From positions 1 to 26,453 of the forward strand of contig JBBQCZ010000040.1 of the NCBI GenBank assembly GCA_038319215.1: a DNA stretch of 26,453 nucleotides. The letters run 5' to 3'. Numbering within the stretch: the first letter of the stretch is position 1; each line of letters begins with the position of its first letter. Source of the stretch: Bact-19 sp038319215. Its GTDB lineage: Bacteria; Bacteroidota; Bacteroidia; Bacteroidales; ML635J-15. The translations under genes and the position numbers were made by a program. Below the pieces are notes generated by a model, which searched no databases, was not told where the DNA came from, and saw only the letters and a list, made by a program, of their open reading frames with translations. This document shows, piece after piece, positions 7,648 through 15,233 of this stretch.

Positions 7648-9426
7648 TTAAGTTAGACTGATTGCATCAAACTTACATTTTGAGAAACACACACCACATT
7701 TTATACACTTGGACTGATCGATTAAGTGAACCAGTTTACGCTCGCCTGTAATTGCCTGAGTAGGACACTTTTTTGCACAAACAGTACAACCCGTGCATTT
7801 TTCGGAATCAATTGTATAAGTAAGCAGTGGTCGACATTTTTTTGCCGGACATTTTTTATCGCGGATATGTGCTTCATATTCATCGCGGAAGTATCGTATT
7901 GTTGTAAGAACAGGGTTTGGAGCTGTCTGCCCAAGTCCGCAAAGTGAATTATCAATAATTTGATGTGATAATTCTTCCAGTTTTTCGATATCGCCATCTT
8001 TACCGTTTCCTTCTGTAATTCTCTCAAGAATTTCGAGCATTCGTTTGGTCCCTATTCTACAGAAAGTACATTTTCCGCAAGATTCTTTAGCTGTAAAATC
8101 AAGGAAAAATCTTGCCATATCGACCATACAAGTTGTTTCGTCCATTACAACCATACCACCAGAACCCATAATTGCTCCAGTAGAGCGCACAGAGTCATAA
8201 TCAATTATAGTATCACCGAGATAAGCCGGAACACAACCACCAGAAGGACCACCAAGCTGAACAGCTTTAAATTTCTTTCCTTTTTGAATTCCGCCACCTA
8301 GTTTAAATATTATCTCATTTATGGTAATTCCAAGTGGAACTTCTACCAATCCACCACGATTTATTTTTCCAGTTAAAGCAAAAACTTTTGTTCCACTAGA
8401 GTTTTTTGTTCCATATTTTGAATATTCTTCTGCTCCGTGGAAGATTATCCAAGGAATATTTGCAAAAGTTTCAACATTATTTACATTTGATGGTTTTCCC
8501 CATAAACCTGCTTCGGCAGGGAAAGGAGGGCGTTTTCTAGGCATCCCGCGAAGACCTTCAATAGACGCCATCAAAGCAGTTTCTTCGCCACAAACAAACG
8601 CACCGGCACCTTCTTTTACATAAATGTCGATGTTAAAGTCTTTTATTCCACAAATATCATTACCGAGAAAACCTTTTTCGTGTGCTTGCTTAATTGCAAT
8701 ATTTAGACGTTTAATTGCCAGTGGATATTCAGCCCGACAATAAATTACTCCATGATTTGCACCAATTGCATAAGCGCCAATTATCATACCTTCCAAAACG
8801 GCATGAGGATCGCCTTCGAGTAATGACCTATCCATAAATGCTCCTGGGTCGCCTTCATCAGCATTGCAAATGATATGTTTTTCGTCAGAAGGATAATTAA
8901 ATGCGAATTTCCATTTCATGCCAGTAGAAAAACCTCCTCCTCCACGACCTCTTAACCCAGAATCTTTTACAGTTTGAATCACCTGTTCGCGGCTTACACC
9001 TTCGCTAGCAATTTTTTTCAGCGCCGCATATCCGTCTTTTTGCAAATATTCGTTTATGTCTTCTGGTTGGATAACACCACAATTTCTAAGTGCTATTTTA
9101 ACCTGAGATTCAAAAAAATCTTCTTCGCCAGTTTTGAACATTTCGCTTTTTACAACGTAGTTCTTTATCGGATTTTGATTAATTATATGCTCCTGAATTA
9201 TTTCAACGGCTTTGTCTTCGTTAATTTCGCCATACAAGAAAGTTCCATTTTCGTCGATTACCTCAACTAGCGGTTCTTTGTAGCACATTCCAACACAGCT
9301 GGTTTTTTTAAGAATAAAGTCCAGATTTTCGGCATCTTTCAAAGCCAATAATTTGTTATAAACTTTCGATGCACCGGCGGCAATTCCACAACTGCCTAAT
9401 CCGACTATAACTTGAGTTTTGCTCAT
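7648..9426 (-). CDS. nuoF: HydB/NuoF-type NADH-oxidising flavoprotein subunit
   Basis: This 592-residue subunit has the domain plan of HydB of bifurcating hydrogenases: a thioredoxin-like N-terminus (C13, C44, C48); an FMN site GRGGGGF at 160-166; an NADH site GAGAFVCGEETAL at 273-285; a 4Fe-4S centre (C450, C453, C456, C496); a CPAKKC site (C526, C531) that binds zinc in relatives; and two C-terminal 4Fe-4S ferredoxin motifs (C544-C554, C574-C584). Complex I NuoF is shorter and lacks both the N-terminal Trx-like and C-terminal ferredoxin parts, so this is a soluble bifurcation-type subunit. The first cysteine of the N-terminal 2Fe-2S set, present in Thermotoga HydB, seems replaced (VGLGSC). 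It begins 3 nt after the NuoE-like stop, showing tight operon coupling. Confidence 0.9.
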   Translation of the reverse strand: MSKTQVIVGLGSCGIAAGASKVYNKLLALKDAENLDFILKKTSCVGMCYKEPLVEVIDENGTFLYGEINEDKAVEIIQEHIINQNPIKNYVVKSEMFKTGEEDFFESQVKIALRNCGVIQPEDINEYLQKDGYAALKKIASEGVSREQVIQTVKDSGLRGRGGGGFSTGMKWKFAFNYPSDEKHIICNADEGDPGAFMDRSLLEGDPHAVLEGMIIGAYAIGANHGVIYCRAEYPLAIKRLNIAIKQAHEKGFLGNDICGIKDFNIDIYVKEGAGAFVCGEETALMASIEGLRGMPRKRPPFPAEAGLWGKPSNVNNVETFANIPWIIFHGAEEYSKYGTKNSSGTKVFALTGKINRGGLVEVPLGITINEIIFKLGGGIQKGKKFKAVQLGGPSGGCVPAYLGDTIIDYDSVRSTGAIMGSGGMVVMDETTCMVDMARFFLDFTAKESCGKCTFCRIGTKRMLEILERITEGNGKDGDIEKLEELSHQIIDNSLCGLGQTAPNPVLTTIRYFRDEYEAHIRDKKCPAKKCRPLLTYTIDSEKCTGCTVCAKKCPTQAITGERKLVHLIDQSKCIKCGVCFSKCKFDAISLT

Positions 9427-9429
9427 TTG

Positions 9430-9948
9430 TTATTGTTTTTCTTTAAGTTTAATTTCATTTAATATTTTGACAGCAGCATTGCCATCTAGTTTGCCGAATA
9501 CTTCGTCGTCCACCATAATAACAGGAGCTAACGAGCAGCAACCTAGACAGGCAACAGATTCTAGTGTAAACAATCTGTCAGTGGTAGTTTCTCCATCTTT
9601 AACATTTAGTGCTTCGGCAAGATATTCGGTAAGTTCTGTCGCATTTTGCACGTGACAGGCTGTTCCGTGACAAACTTTTATAATATGTTTCCCGACTGGT
9701 GCTAATCGAAATTGAGAATAAAAAGTTGCAACTCCATACATTTGACTTTTACTTATTCCCAATTCACTTTCAAGTTTTTCAAAAACAACAGAGGGAAGAT
9801 ACCCATAAAAAGTTTGAGCGGCTTGCAGTAACGGAATAACATTCCCTTTTTTTTCACGATATTTTTCAATAACAGAATCAAGAAAAGACAAATCAATTTC
9901 GCTTTGCTCTGCTCGTTTTTTATTCTGAAGAATTCGATTTATTCGCAT
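9430..9948 (-). CDS. nuoE: NuoE/HydC-like 2Fe-2S thioredoxin-fold subunit
   Basis: This 172-residue subunit carries a 2Fe-2S cluster and pairs with the NuoF/HydB-like flavoprotein. The N-terminal helical part (about 20-75, with PLLQAAQTFYGYLP) and the thioredoxin fold with ligands C93, C98, C134 and C138 (motifs CHGTAC and CLGCCSLAP) match NuoE/HydC. It is the first gene of the three-gene operon. No complex I membrane genes are nearby, so it belongs to a soluble enzyme. A strong inverted repeat at 9994-10015 lies 46-67 nt upstream of its start and may control the operon. HydC and NuoE cannot be told apart by this subunit alone; the context favours a HydC/Bfu-type role. Confidence 0.9.
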   Translation of the reverse strand: MRINRILQNKKRAEQSEIDLSFLDSVIEKYREKKGNVIPLLQAAQTFYGYLPSVVFEKLESELGISKSQMYGVATFYSQFRLAPVGKHIIKVCHGTACHVQNATELTEYLAEALNVKDGETTTDRLFTLESVACLGCCSLAPVIMVDDEVFGKLDGNAAVKILNEIKLKEKQ

Positions 9949-9993
9949 GATATGGAATTTAAATTTATTAAGGTAAAATTATAAAAATACCAA

Positions 9994-10015
9994 TACAACA
10001 ATGGTTATTGTTGTA
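9994..10015. promoter_or_regulatory. Perfect 9-4-9 inverted repeat, putative operator of the redox operon
   Basis: The sequence tacaacaat-ggtt-attgttgta is a perfect inverted repeat with 9-bp arms and a 4-nt centre. It is 46 nt upstream of the NuoE-like start. On the minus strand it is followed after 4 nt by TATTTTTA, one base from the TAnnTTTG -7 box. The 22-bp size and 4-nt centre fit a dimeric regulator such as the CRP/FNR family, but the half-site is not a standard FNR or Rex site. The regulator is unknown. Confidence 0.6.
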
Positions 10016-10019
10016 AAAT

Positions 10020-10052
10020 AAAAAAATAAAAGTCCCGATATGCTGGAACTTT
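10020..10052 (-). terminator. Intrinsic terminator between recG and the NuoE-like gene
   Basis: On the minus strand AAAGTTCC (10052-10045) pairs with GGGACTTT (10036-10029), eight pairs including one G-U, around an 8-nt loop, followed by a T-rich tract. It lies about 310 nt past the recG stop, so the transcript it ends is either a long recG trailer or a separate small minus-strand RNA. Confidence 0.55.
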
Positions 10053-10360
10053 AAAAGATTTTTATGGCAAATAAAGATTCAACTACCTTTTTTCTGTTTG
10101 ATAAAATTCTTTTACACTTAAATTTTTGGTAATTACAATTGCCATGAATTGTTCAACTTTTGCACTTATGGCACTTCCTGTTTAAATTAATAAAATGTTT
10201 ATTTATTTTTACGTATTGCAATTATTGTATATGTTTTTTCCTAAGAACAACATGCTCAGTTTTATAAAAAAGGAATTATCTTTTTTAGAATATGACTTGA
10301 TTGATGATACATTTATTTTGGATAAATGTTGATTAAATGGGCATTAAATTGTTTAAAAAA
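10053..10360. other. Intergenic stretch with only very short open frames
   Basis: No recognisable gene lies between the terminator and recG. On the minus strand a 20-codon frame (10145-10083, start ATG) ends 30 nt before the terminator. On the plus strand a 45-codon frame runs 10195-10332. Neither shows a clear ribosome site or a familiar motif. They may be chance frames, remnants, or a small RNA or peptide gene. Confidence 0.4.
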
Positions 10361-12469
10361 TTAGCTAATTAGACCAAAATCAACCTTACCCTTATTCATC
10401 TCCTTAATATTAATAGCGAAAATAAGATTTTCGTTTTGACTAAGTTGAGGGTCTATTTCGAGAATTATAGCAGCAACATCTTTTACATATTGAATTAATT
10501 GTCCATCCTGGCTAAGGTTTGCCATTTTAAGATTAAATGCAAAACCACTTTGTTGCTTTCCTTCTAAGTCGCCAGGCCCGCGGAGCTTGAGGTCTGTTTC
10601 GGCAATCTCGAATCCATCGTTACTGTTTACCATTGTCATTATGCGATTGTATGCATTTTCCGAAAGCTTTTCAGCAGTCATTAGAAGACAGTAAGACTGT
10701 TCTGATCCACGACCCACACGACCGCGCAGCTGGTGCAACTGCGACAAGCCAAATCTTTCTGCACTTTCAATTACCATAACACTTGCATTCGGGACATCGA
10801 CACCAACCTCAATTACGGTTGTGGCAATCATAATTTGTGTTACTTTATCAGTAAACATTTTCATTGCAAACTCTTTCTCTGCAGGTTTCATGCGGCCATG
10901 TACAACCGAAATCTGATATTTAGGTTTTGGGAAAGCACGACTAAATCCTTCTACTCCATCTTCTAGGTCTTTGTAATCCATTTTTTCGGACTCACTGATA
11001 AGTGGAAATACAACATATATTTGTCGACCAAGTTCTATTTGTTTTTTTATAAAACCAAAAACGCGCAAAACATCTTTATCTTTAAAATGTCTGGTAAGTA
11101 TTTTTGTTCGTCCTGGAGGTAGCTCGTCAATAACAGAAACATCCAAATCTCCATATAGAGTCATGGCCAGTGTTCGTGGAATTGGAGTTGCCGTCATAAT
11201 AAGCACATGCGGAGGAGAGTCGTTTTTTTCCCAAAGTTTTGCTCTTTGTTCCACTCCAAATCTATGTTGTTCGTCAATTATTACAAGCCCAAGATTTTTA
11301 AACTCAACTTTGTCTTCGATTAGAGCATGTGTGCCTATTAATATATTGAGTTTTCCCGAAATTAAGTCCTCATGTATTGCTGTGCGTGCTTTTTTCTTAA
11401 CTGAGCCTGTAAGTAAATTTACGTTAATATTGAGACCTTCAAGAAATGTACTTACAGAACGAAAATGTTGTTGCGCAAGTATTTCTGTTGGGGCCATTAT
11501 GCACGCCTGATATCCGTTATCAACAGCCATTAACATCGTTAGCAATGCAACTAGAGTTTTTCCACTACCCACATCTCCTTGTAAAAGTCTGTTCATTTGC
11601 TTTCCACTACCTAAATCGTTGCGAATTTCACGCAAAACACGAGTTTGAGCATTTGTAAGTTTAAATGGGATTTTCTTAAAGAAGCATTCTTTAATAAGAT
11701 TATCGCGGTTTTTGTCGAAGATAAAACCAATAGAACTCTCTTTACGATTTAATTTTATTTGTTGTAAATTGAGCTGTATGTAAAATAATTCTTCAAATTT
11801 TATTCTGTATTGAGCAGCATTAAGTTCTTTTGTGTCGGTAGGAAAGTGTAATTGTGTAAGAGTGTCTTCAATTCCTTTGAGTCGATATTTTTCGCGAAAC
11901 CATGTTGGCAAACTCTCCGAAAATTTTCCCTTTAGCTGTTTTAAAAGAGTGTCGCAAAGCTTCTGTATTGTTTTGGAATTGATAAAGTTCTGCTTTAGTT
12001 TTTCTGTTGTACTATACTGTGGATATAAATTATTAACAAGTTGTTTTTGCCATTTTTCAAATTCCTCAATATCTGGATGTACAATGTTTATTTTGCTTCC
12101 GAAAGCTTTGGGTTTGCCAAATAAAACATATTCTTTGTTTTTACTAATAGAATCTTTTATCCAACTAATTCCATGAAACCAAACGACTTCTACCATGCCA
12201 GTGTCGTCACCAAAATATCCTGTCAGCTTTTTACTATTTTTACTTAATGATGTTAATTCAAATTGAGTGAATTTTCCTTTAATCTGAATATATGGTAAAT
12301 CTTTGTTTAATTCAGATATTTTGTAGAATTTACTTCTGTCGATATATCGATACGGAAATGTGTAAAGTAAATCTCGCCATGTCGACAAACCAAGCTCTTC
12401 CTTGAATAGTAATGACCTTTTAGGGCCTACTCCGGGTAAATATGTTAGTTCGTTATCGAGAATGTCCAT
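10361..12469 (-). CDS. recG: ATP-dependent DNA helicase RecG
   Basis: RecG is the superfamily 2 translocase that remodels stalled replication forks and branched recombination intermediates. I chose the ATG at 12469 (702 residues) because MDILDNELTYLPGVGPKR is the usual N-terminus; the open frame reaches 12589 but its extra 40 residues look unrelated. The wedge/OB part occupies about residues 50-150. Helicase motifs follow: GDVGSGKT at 298-305, DEQH at 400-403, TATPIPRT at 427-434, and the motif VI region QLRGRVGRG. Length and motifs are standard and intact. It is divergent from the methyltransferase gene, with about 180 nt between them. Confidence 0.97.
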   Translation of the reverse strand: MDILDNELTYLPGVGPKRSLLFKEELGLSTWRDLLYTFPYRYIDRSKFYKISELNKDLPYIQIKGKFTQFELTSLSKNSKKLTGYFGDDTGMVEVVWFHGISWIKDSISKNKEYVLFGKPKAFGSKINIVHPDIEEFEKWQKQLVNNLYPQYSTTEKLKQNFINSKTIQKLCDTLLKQLKGKFSESLPTWFREKYRLKGIEDTLTQLHFPTDTKELNAAQYRIKFEELFYIQLNLQQIKLNRKESSIGFIFDKNRDNLIKECFFKKIPFKLTNAQTRVLREIRNDLGSGKQMNRLLQGDVGSGKTLVALLTMLMAVDNGYQACIMAPTEILAQQHFRSVSTFLEGLNINVNLLTGSVKKKARTAIHEDLISGKLNILIGTHALIEDKVEFKNLGLVIIDEQHRFGVEQRAKLWEKNDSPPHVLIMTATPIPRTLAMTLYGDLDVSVIDELPPGRTKILTRHFKDKDVLRVFGFIKKQIELGRQIYVVFPLISESEKMDYKDLEDGVEGFSRAFPKPKYQISVVHGRMKPAEKEFAMKMFTDKVTQIMIATTVIEVGVDVPNASVMVIESAERFGLSQLHQLRGRVGRGSEQSYCLLMTAEKLSENAYNRIMTMVNSNDGFEIAETDLKLRGPGDLEGKQQSGFAFNLKMANLSQDGQLIQYVKDVAAIILEIDPQLSQNENLIFAINIKEMNKGKVDFGLIS

Positions 12470-12652
12470 TAAAATAAGTATTGAGCGTAAAAATAGTAAA
12501 ATGTTCGTTGTTGCGAAAATATTTATGTTCTGTAATTTACAGCCAACGAGTACTACATTTCCTGTTTTGTAAAAATTAGCGCAGTGCAAATGCTTGTAGA
12601 GTAGTATTTTTTGTATTTTTACACATTATTTTATTAATCAAGTTATAACTGG

Positions 12653-13435
12653 TTGAGACTACCTGGAAACATATCATATTTTTTTAAAATCAAAAAAAAT
12701 TATCTCCTGCCAGAGTATTTTGATGATTATTTATTGAATTTGGATATTCAACCATACTCGGTATTATTTGGTGATGATAATAGACAAGAACTTCTTGAGT
12801 CAAAAGAAATAATTGAGATGAGTGATTTTGGAGCAGGCTCACATAAACTGAAATCGCCAAAACGTTTTGTTTCCGATATCGCATCTATATCAGGTTCAAA
12901 GCCAAAATTCGGATCCTTTTATCAAAAACTTATTCAACAGTTTAAAATTACAGATGTTCTTGAATTGGGAACCTCTGTTGGTATTGGAACTGTTTATTTG
13001 TCAACCGCTACAAAAACGATTAAACTAACAGGGATTGAAGCCTGTAAGCAAACATGTTCATTTTTGGCGCAAAGGTTAAAAGAAAGAAAAATTGACAATG
13101 TTAAACTTATTAATAATGATTTTGACAGTGTTTTTGAGCAAGGATTATTAGGTTTACAAAAATTTGATTTGATTTTTATTGATGGAAATCACAAAGGAAA
13201 ATATTTATTAAAATATTTTGATATTCTTAAGGCAAAATATGTTAAAGATAAATACGTTGTAATTGTTGATGATATTAATTGGAGTCGTGATATGTGTTTG
13301 GCGTGGAAAAAAATAACCCTGATGGATAACACAAAAACATATCTTAATTTATTTAGGTGTGGAGTTATTGTTTATGGGTTTGATCTTCCGGCTGGAAATT
13401 TTTCTATAAATTTTGTTAATAATCAGATTTTGTAG
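12653..13435 (+). CDS. Class I SAM-dependent methyltransferase (O-methyltransferase-like)
   Basis: This is a 260-residue cytoplasmic methyltransferase of the Rossmann type. The SAM-binding motif I is ELGTSVGIG at 104-112, the acidic ribose-binding residue is E129 in TGIEA, and FIDGNH at 175-180 and DDINW at 206-210 match the metal-dependent O-methyltransferase-like family often annotated in Bacteroidota. The substrate is unknown. The start is TTG at 12653: an in-frame stop lies at 12635, no ATG follows until residue 56, and the residues before that look coding. It is 39 nt upstream of the ABC ATPase gene and probably co-transcribed with it. Confidence 0.8.
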   Translation: MRLPGNISYFFKIKKNYLLPEYFDDYLLNLDIQPYSVLFGDDNRQELLESKEIIEMSDFGAGSHKLKSPKRFVSDIASISGSKPKFGSFYQKLIQQFKITDVLELGTSVGIGTVYLSTATKTIKLTGIEACKQTCSFLAQRLKERKIDNVKLINNDFDSVFEQGLLGLQKFDLIFIDGNHKGKYLLKYFDILKAKYVKDKYVVIVDDINWSRDMCLAWKKITLMDNTKTYLNLFRCGVIVYGFDLPAGNFSINFVNNQIL

Positions 13436-13474
13436 TTAATAATGTTTATTTTTAGAAATAAAAATTAGTGAAAA

Positions 13475-14203
13475 GTGAAAAAAGTTATAGAACTTGAAAA
13501 TATTGTAAAGAACTATTTTGTTGGTTCTATTACTGTAGAGGCATTACGCAAAGTGAATCTTTCAATCGGAAGCAATGAATACGTTGCCATTATGGGCCCT
13601 TCCGGAAGTGGAAAATCTACTTTGATGAATATTATTGGTTGTCTGGATACAATTACTGAAGGTCGATACGTTTTAAACGGAACAGATGTAAGCTTTATGA
13701 CAGACAACGAGCTAGCCACTACTAGAAACAAAGAAATAGGTTTTGTTTTTCAGACATTTAATTTACTGCCACGTTATACTGCATTTGAAAATGTAATGTT
13801 ACCATTAGTTTACGCTGGAATGTCCACAAAAGAGAGAAACGAAAGAACCGAAAAAGTTATAGCGGAAGTTGGTCTTTCAGACAGATCTCATCACAGACCA
13901 AATGAATTATCGGGAGGACAAAGACAAAGGGTTGCTGTTGCTCGTGCCTTGGTAAATAAACCATCTATAATTCTTGCCGACGAACCAACCGGAAATCTTG
14001 ATACCAAAACCTCAATCGAAATAATGGGATTATTTGAGGAGATTTATAAACAAGGGAATACAATAGTTGTTGTTACTCACGAAGAAGATATTGCCCGTCA
14101 TGCGCGACGTATTGTAAGGCTTAGAGACGGGATTATTGAATCGGATGTTATTAATGAAAACCCCGCAATGGCTTCTGATTTACAGAGCGTTGAGGAAAAA
14201 TAA
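13475..14203 (+). CDS. ABC transporter ATP-binding protein, LolD/MacB type
   Basis: This 242-residue ATPase is of the LolD/MacB/FtsE class, which powers extrusion or lipoprotein-release type transporters from the inner membrane. Visible motifs are Walker A GPSGSGKST (41-49), Q-loop Q83, signature LSGGQ (145-149), Walker B ILADEPTGNLD (from 166) and H-loop H202. All are intact. The start is GTG at 13475, giving the usual VIELENI N-terminus. No permease gene of the FtsX/MacB type lies in the window, so the partner must be encoded elsewhere. It is followed 16 nt later by a cobalamin adenosyltransferase gene, suggesting co-transcription but not a shared function. Confidence 0.93.
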   Translation: MKKVIELENIVKNYFVGSITVEALRKVNLSIGSNEYVAIMGPSGSGKSTLMNIIGCLDTITEGRYVLNGTDVSFMTDNELATTRNKEIGFVFQTFNLLPRYTAFENVMLPLVYAGMSTKERNERTEKVIAEVGLSDRSHHRPNELSGGQRQRVAVARALVNKPSIILADEPTGNLDTKTSIEIMGLFEEIYKQGNTIVVVTHEEDIARHARRIVRLRDGIIESDVINENPAMASDLQSVEEK

Positions 14204-14219
14204 AAAAAGATTAGTAAAA

Positions 14220-14777
14220 ATGAAAGTTTACACCAAAACTGGAGATAAGGGAGAAACATCTTTGTTGGGTGGGCAAAGGGTAAGAAAAGATAATATAAGA
14301 CTCGAGGCTTACGGAACAATTGACGAACTCAATGCTTTTATCGGTATGATTATTAATTTTCCTATTGATGTGTATGACAAAAATTTGATAAGTTTTATTC
14401 AAAATCGATTATTTGATATCGGAGCATTTCTGGCCGCAGAAAATGTGGGCGCGGAATATCCGATACCAGAACTAAGAAAAATTGGAGATCAAGACATAAG
14501 TTTTCTTGAACAATCTATCGACAGATTCGATACTGATTTGCCCAAATTAACGAACTTTATAATCCCTGCTGGTTCAGAATTAATTAGTTGGTGCAACATT
14601 TCTAGGACGGTTTGTCGAAGAGCAGAAAGAAGAATTATTTCTATCGAAGATAAAGACAAAAAATACCTTCAAATTATTATATTTATCAATAGATTGTCAG
14701 ATTTACTATTTGTAATGGGTAGAAAATATGCAAAAAAATTTAATGTTGATGAAATAATGTGGAATAATGACTTGTAA
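14220..14777 (+). CDS. pduO: Cob(I)alamin adenosyltransferase, PduO type
   Basis: This 185-residue enzyme transfers the adenosyl group of ATP to cob(I)alamin, making coenzyme B12. Family signatures are clear: TKTGDKGETSLLGG at 5-18 (ATP binding), RVRKDNIR at 20-27, YGTIDELNA at 31-39, RTVCRRAER at 129-137 and NRLSDLLF at 157-164. The ATG at 14220 gives the standard N-terminus; the open frame upstream overlaps the ABC gene and is discarded. It implies that the host uses adenosylcobalamin enzymes, for example methylmalonyl-CoA mutase, although none is in the window. It is probably transcribed with the ABC ATPase. Confidence 0.95.
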   Translation: MKVYTKTGDKGETSLLGGQRVRKDNIRLEAYGTIDELNAFIGMIINFPIDVYDKNLISFIQNRLFDIGAFLAAENVGAEYPIPELRKIGDQDISFLEQSIDRFDTDLPKLTNFIIPAGSELISWCNISRTVCRRAERRIISIEDKDKKYLQIIIFINRLSDLLFVMGRKYAKKFNVDEIMWNNDL

Positions 14778-14783
14778 TTCAAT

Positions 14784-14791
14784 TATTTTTG
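14784..14791 (+). promoter_or_regulatory. TAnnTTTG -7 box before the DUF2795 gene
   Basis: TATTTTTG matches the Bacteroidota -7 element exactly and lies 55 nt before the DUF2795 start. No convincing TTTG -33 element is at the usual distance, so this is tentative. Confidence 0.35.
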
Positions 14792-14845
14792 TTTATTTCG
14801 CAAACCAATTTTAAAAATGTTTAACCTCAAACAAAAAAAGATATT

Positions 14846-15067
14846 ATGTATTGGACATTGGAATTAGCATCAAAACTGGAAGATGCTCCCTGGCCTGCAA
14901 CCAAGGACGAGTTGATAGACTTTGCTATCCGCTCTGGAGCACCTATGGAAGTTATTGAAAATCTTCAAGAAATTGAAGACGAAGGAGATATTTACGAAAG
15001 TATTGAAGATATCTGGCCTGATTACCCAAGCAAAGACGACTTTTTCTTCAATGAAGATGAGTATTAA
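14846..15067 (+). CDS. DUF2795 family small protein
   Basis: This is a 73-residue acidic cytoplasmic protein. The segment EDAPWPATKDELIDFAIRSG (residues 12-31) matches the DUF2795 pattern (dA-p-P-A-tk-eL...A), a small all-helical domain of unknown role found in many bacteria. The C-terminal third is very acidic and aromatic (DDFFFNEDEY). It is followed within 20 nt by an intrinsic terminator, so it closes the transcription unit. The ATG at 14846 is the only reasonable start. Molecular function is unknown. Confidence 0.8.
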   Translation: MYWTLELASKLEDAPWPATKDELIDFAIRSGAPMEVIENLQEIEDEGDIYESIEDIWPDYPSKDDFFFNEDEY

Positions 15068-15085
15068 TCTTGATAAAATTTACTT

Positions 15086-15110
15086 AGAGGGCTAAAACCC
15101 TCTTTTTTTT
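15086..15110 (+). terminator. Intrinsic terminator after the DUF2795 gene
   Basis: AGAGGG (15086-15091) pairs with CCCTCT (15098-15103) around a 6-nt loop and is followed by eight or more T. Confidence 0.88.
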
Positions 15111-15170
15111 GCTCTAAAACTAAGTTTTAATTAAGTGCTTTAGGTGATAATATTTTATTTTGATAAATAT

Positions 15171-15204
15171 TTTGATATTAGTGAACTATAAGTCATTATT
15201 TTTG
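15171..15204 (+). promoter_or_regulatory. Putative promoter of the rhodanese gene
   Basis: TTTG (15171-15174) and TATTTTTG (15197-15204) match the Bacteroidota -33 and -7 elements, with a 22-nt spacer, slightly longer than usual. The start codon lies 30 nt downstream of the -7 box. Confidence 0.5.
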
Positions 15205-15233
15205 TTCTTTAAAAATAATTTAAAATTAATACA

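Noticed and set aside
4018..9948. Part of respiratory complex I
   Set aside because: NuoE/F/G-like genes are present, but no membrane subunits (NuoA, H, J-N) or NuoBCD are nearby, and the NuoF homologue has HydB-type extra domains.
10195..10332. 45-codon plus-strand frame in the recG-nuoE gap
   Set aside because: AT-rich, phenylalanine-heavy start, no ribosome site and no recognisable motif; probably chance.
12470..12589. 40-residue N-terminal extension of RecG
   Set aside because: The extra residues are unlike RecG, and the ATG at 12469 gives the normal N-terminus.
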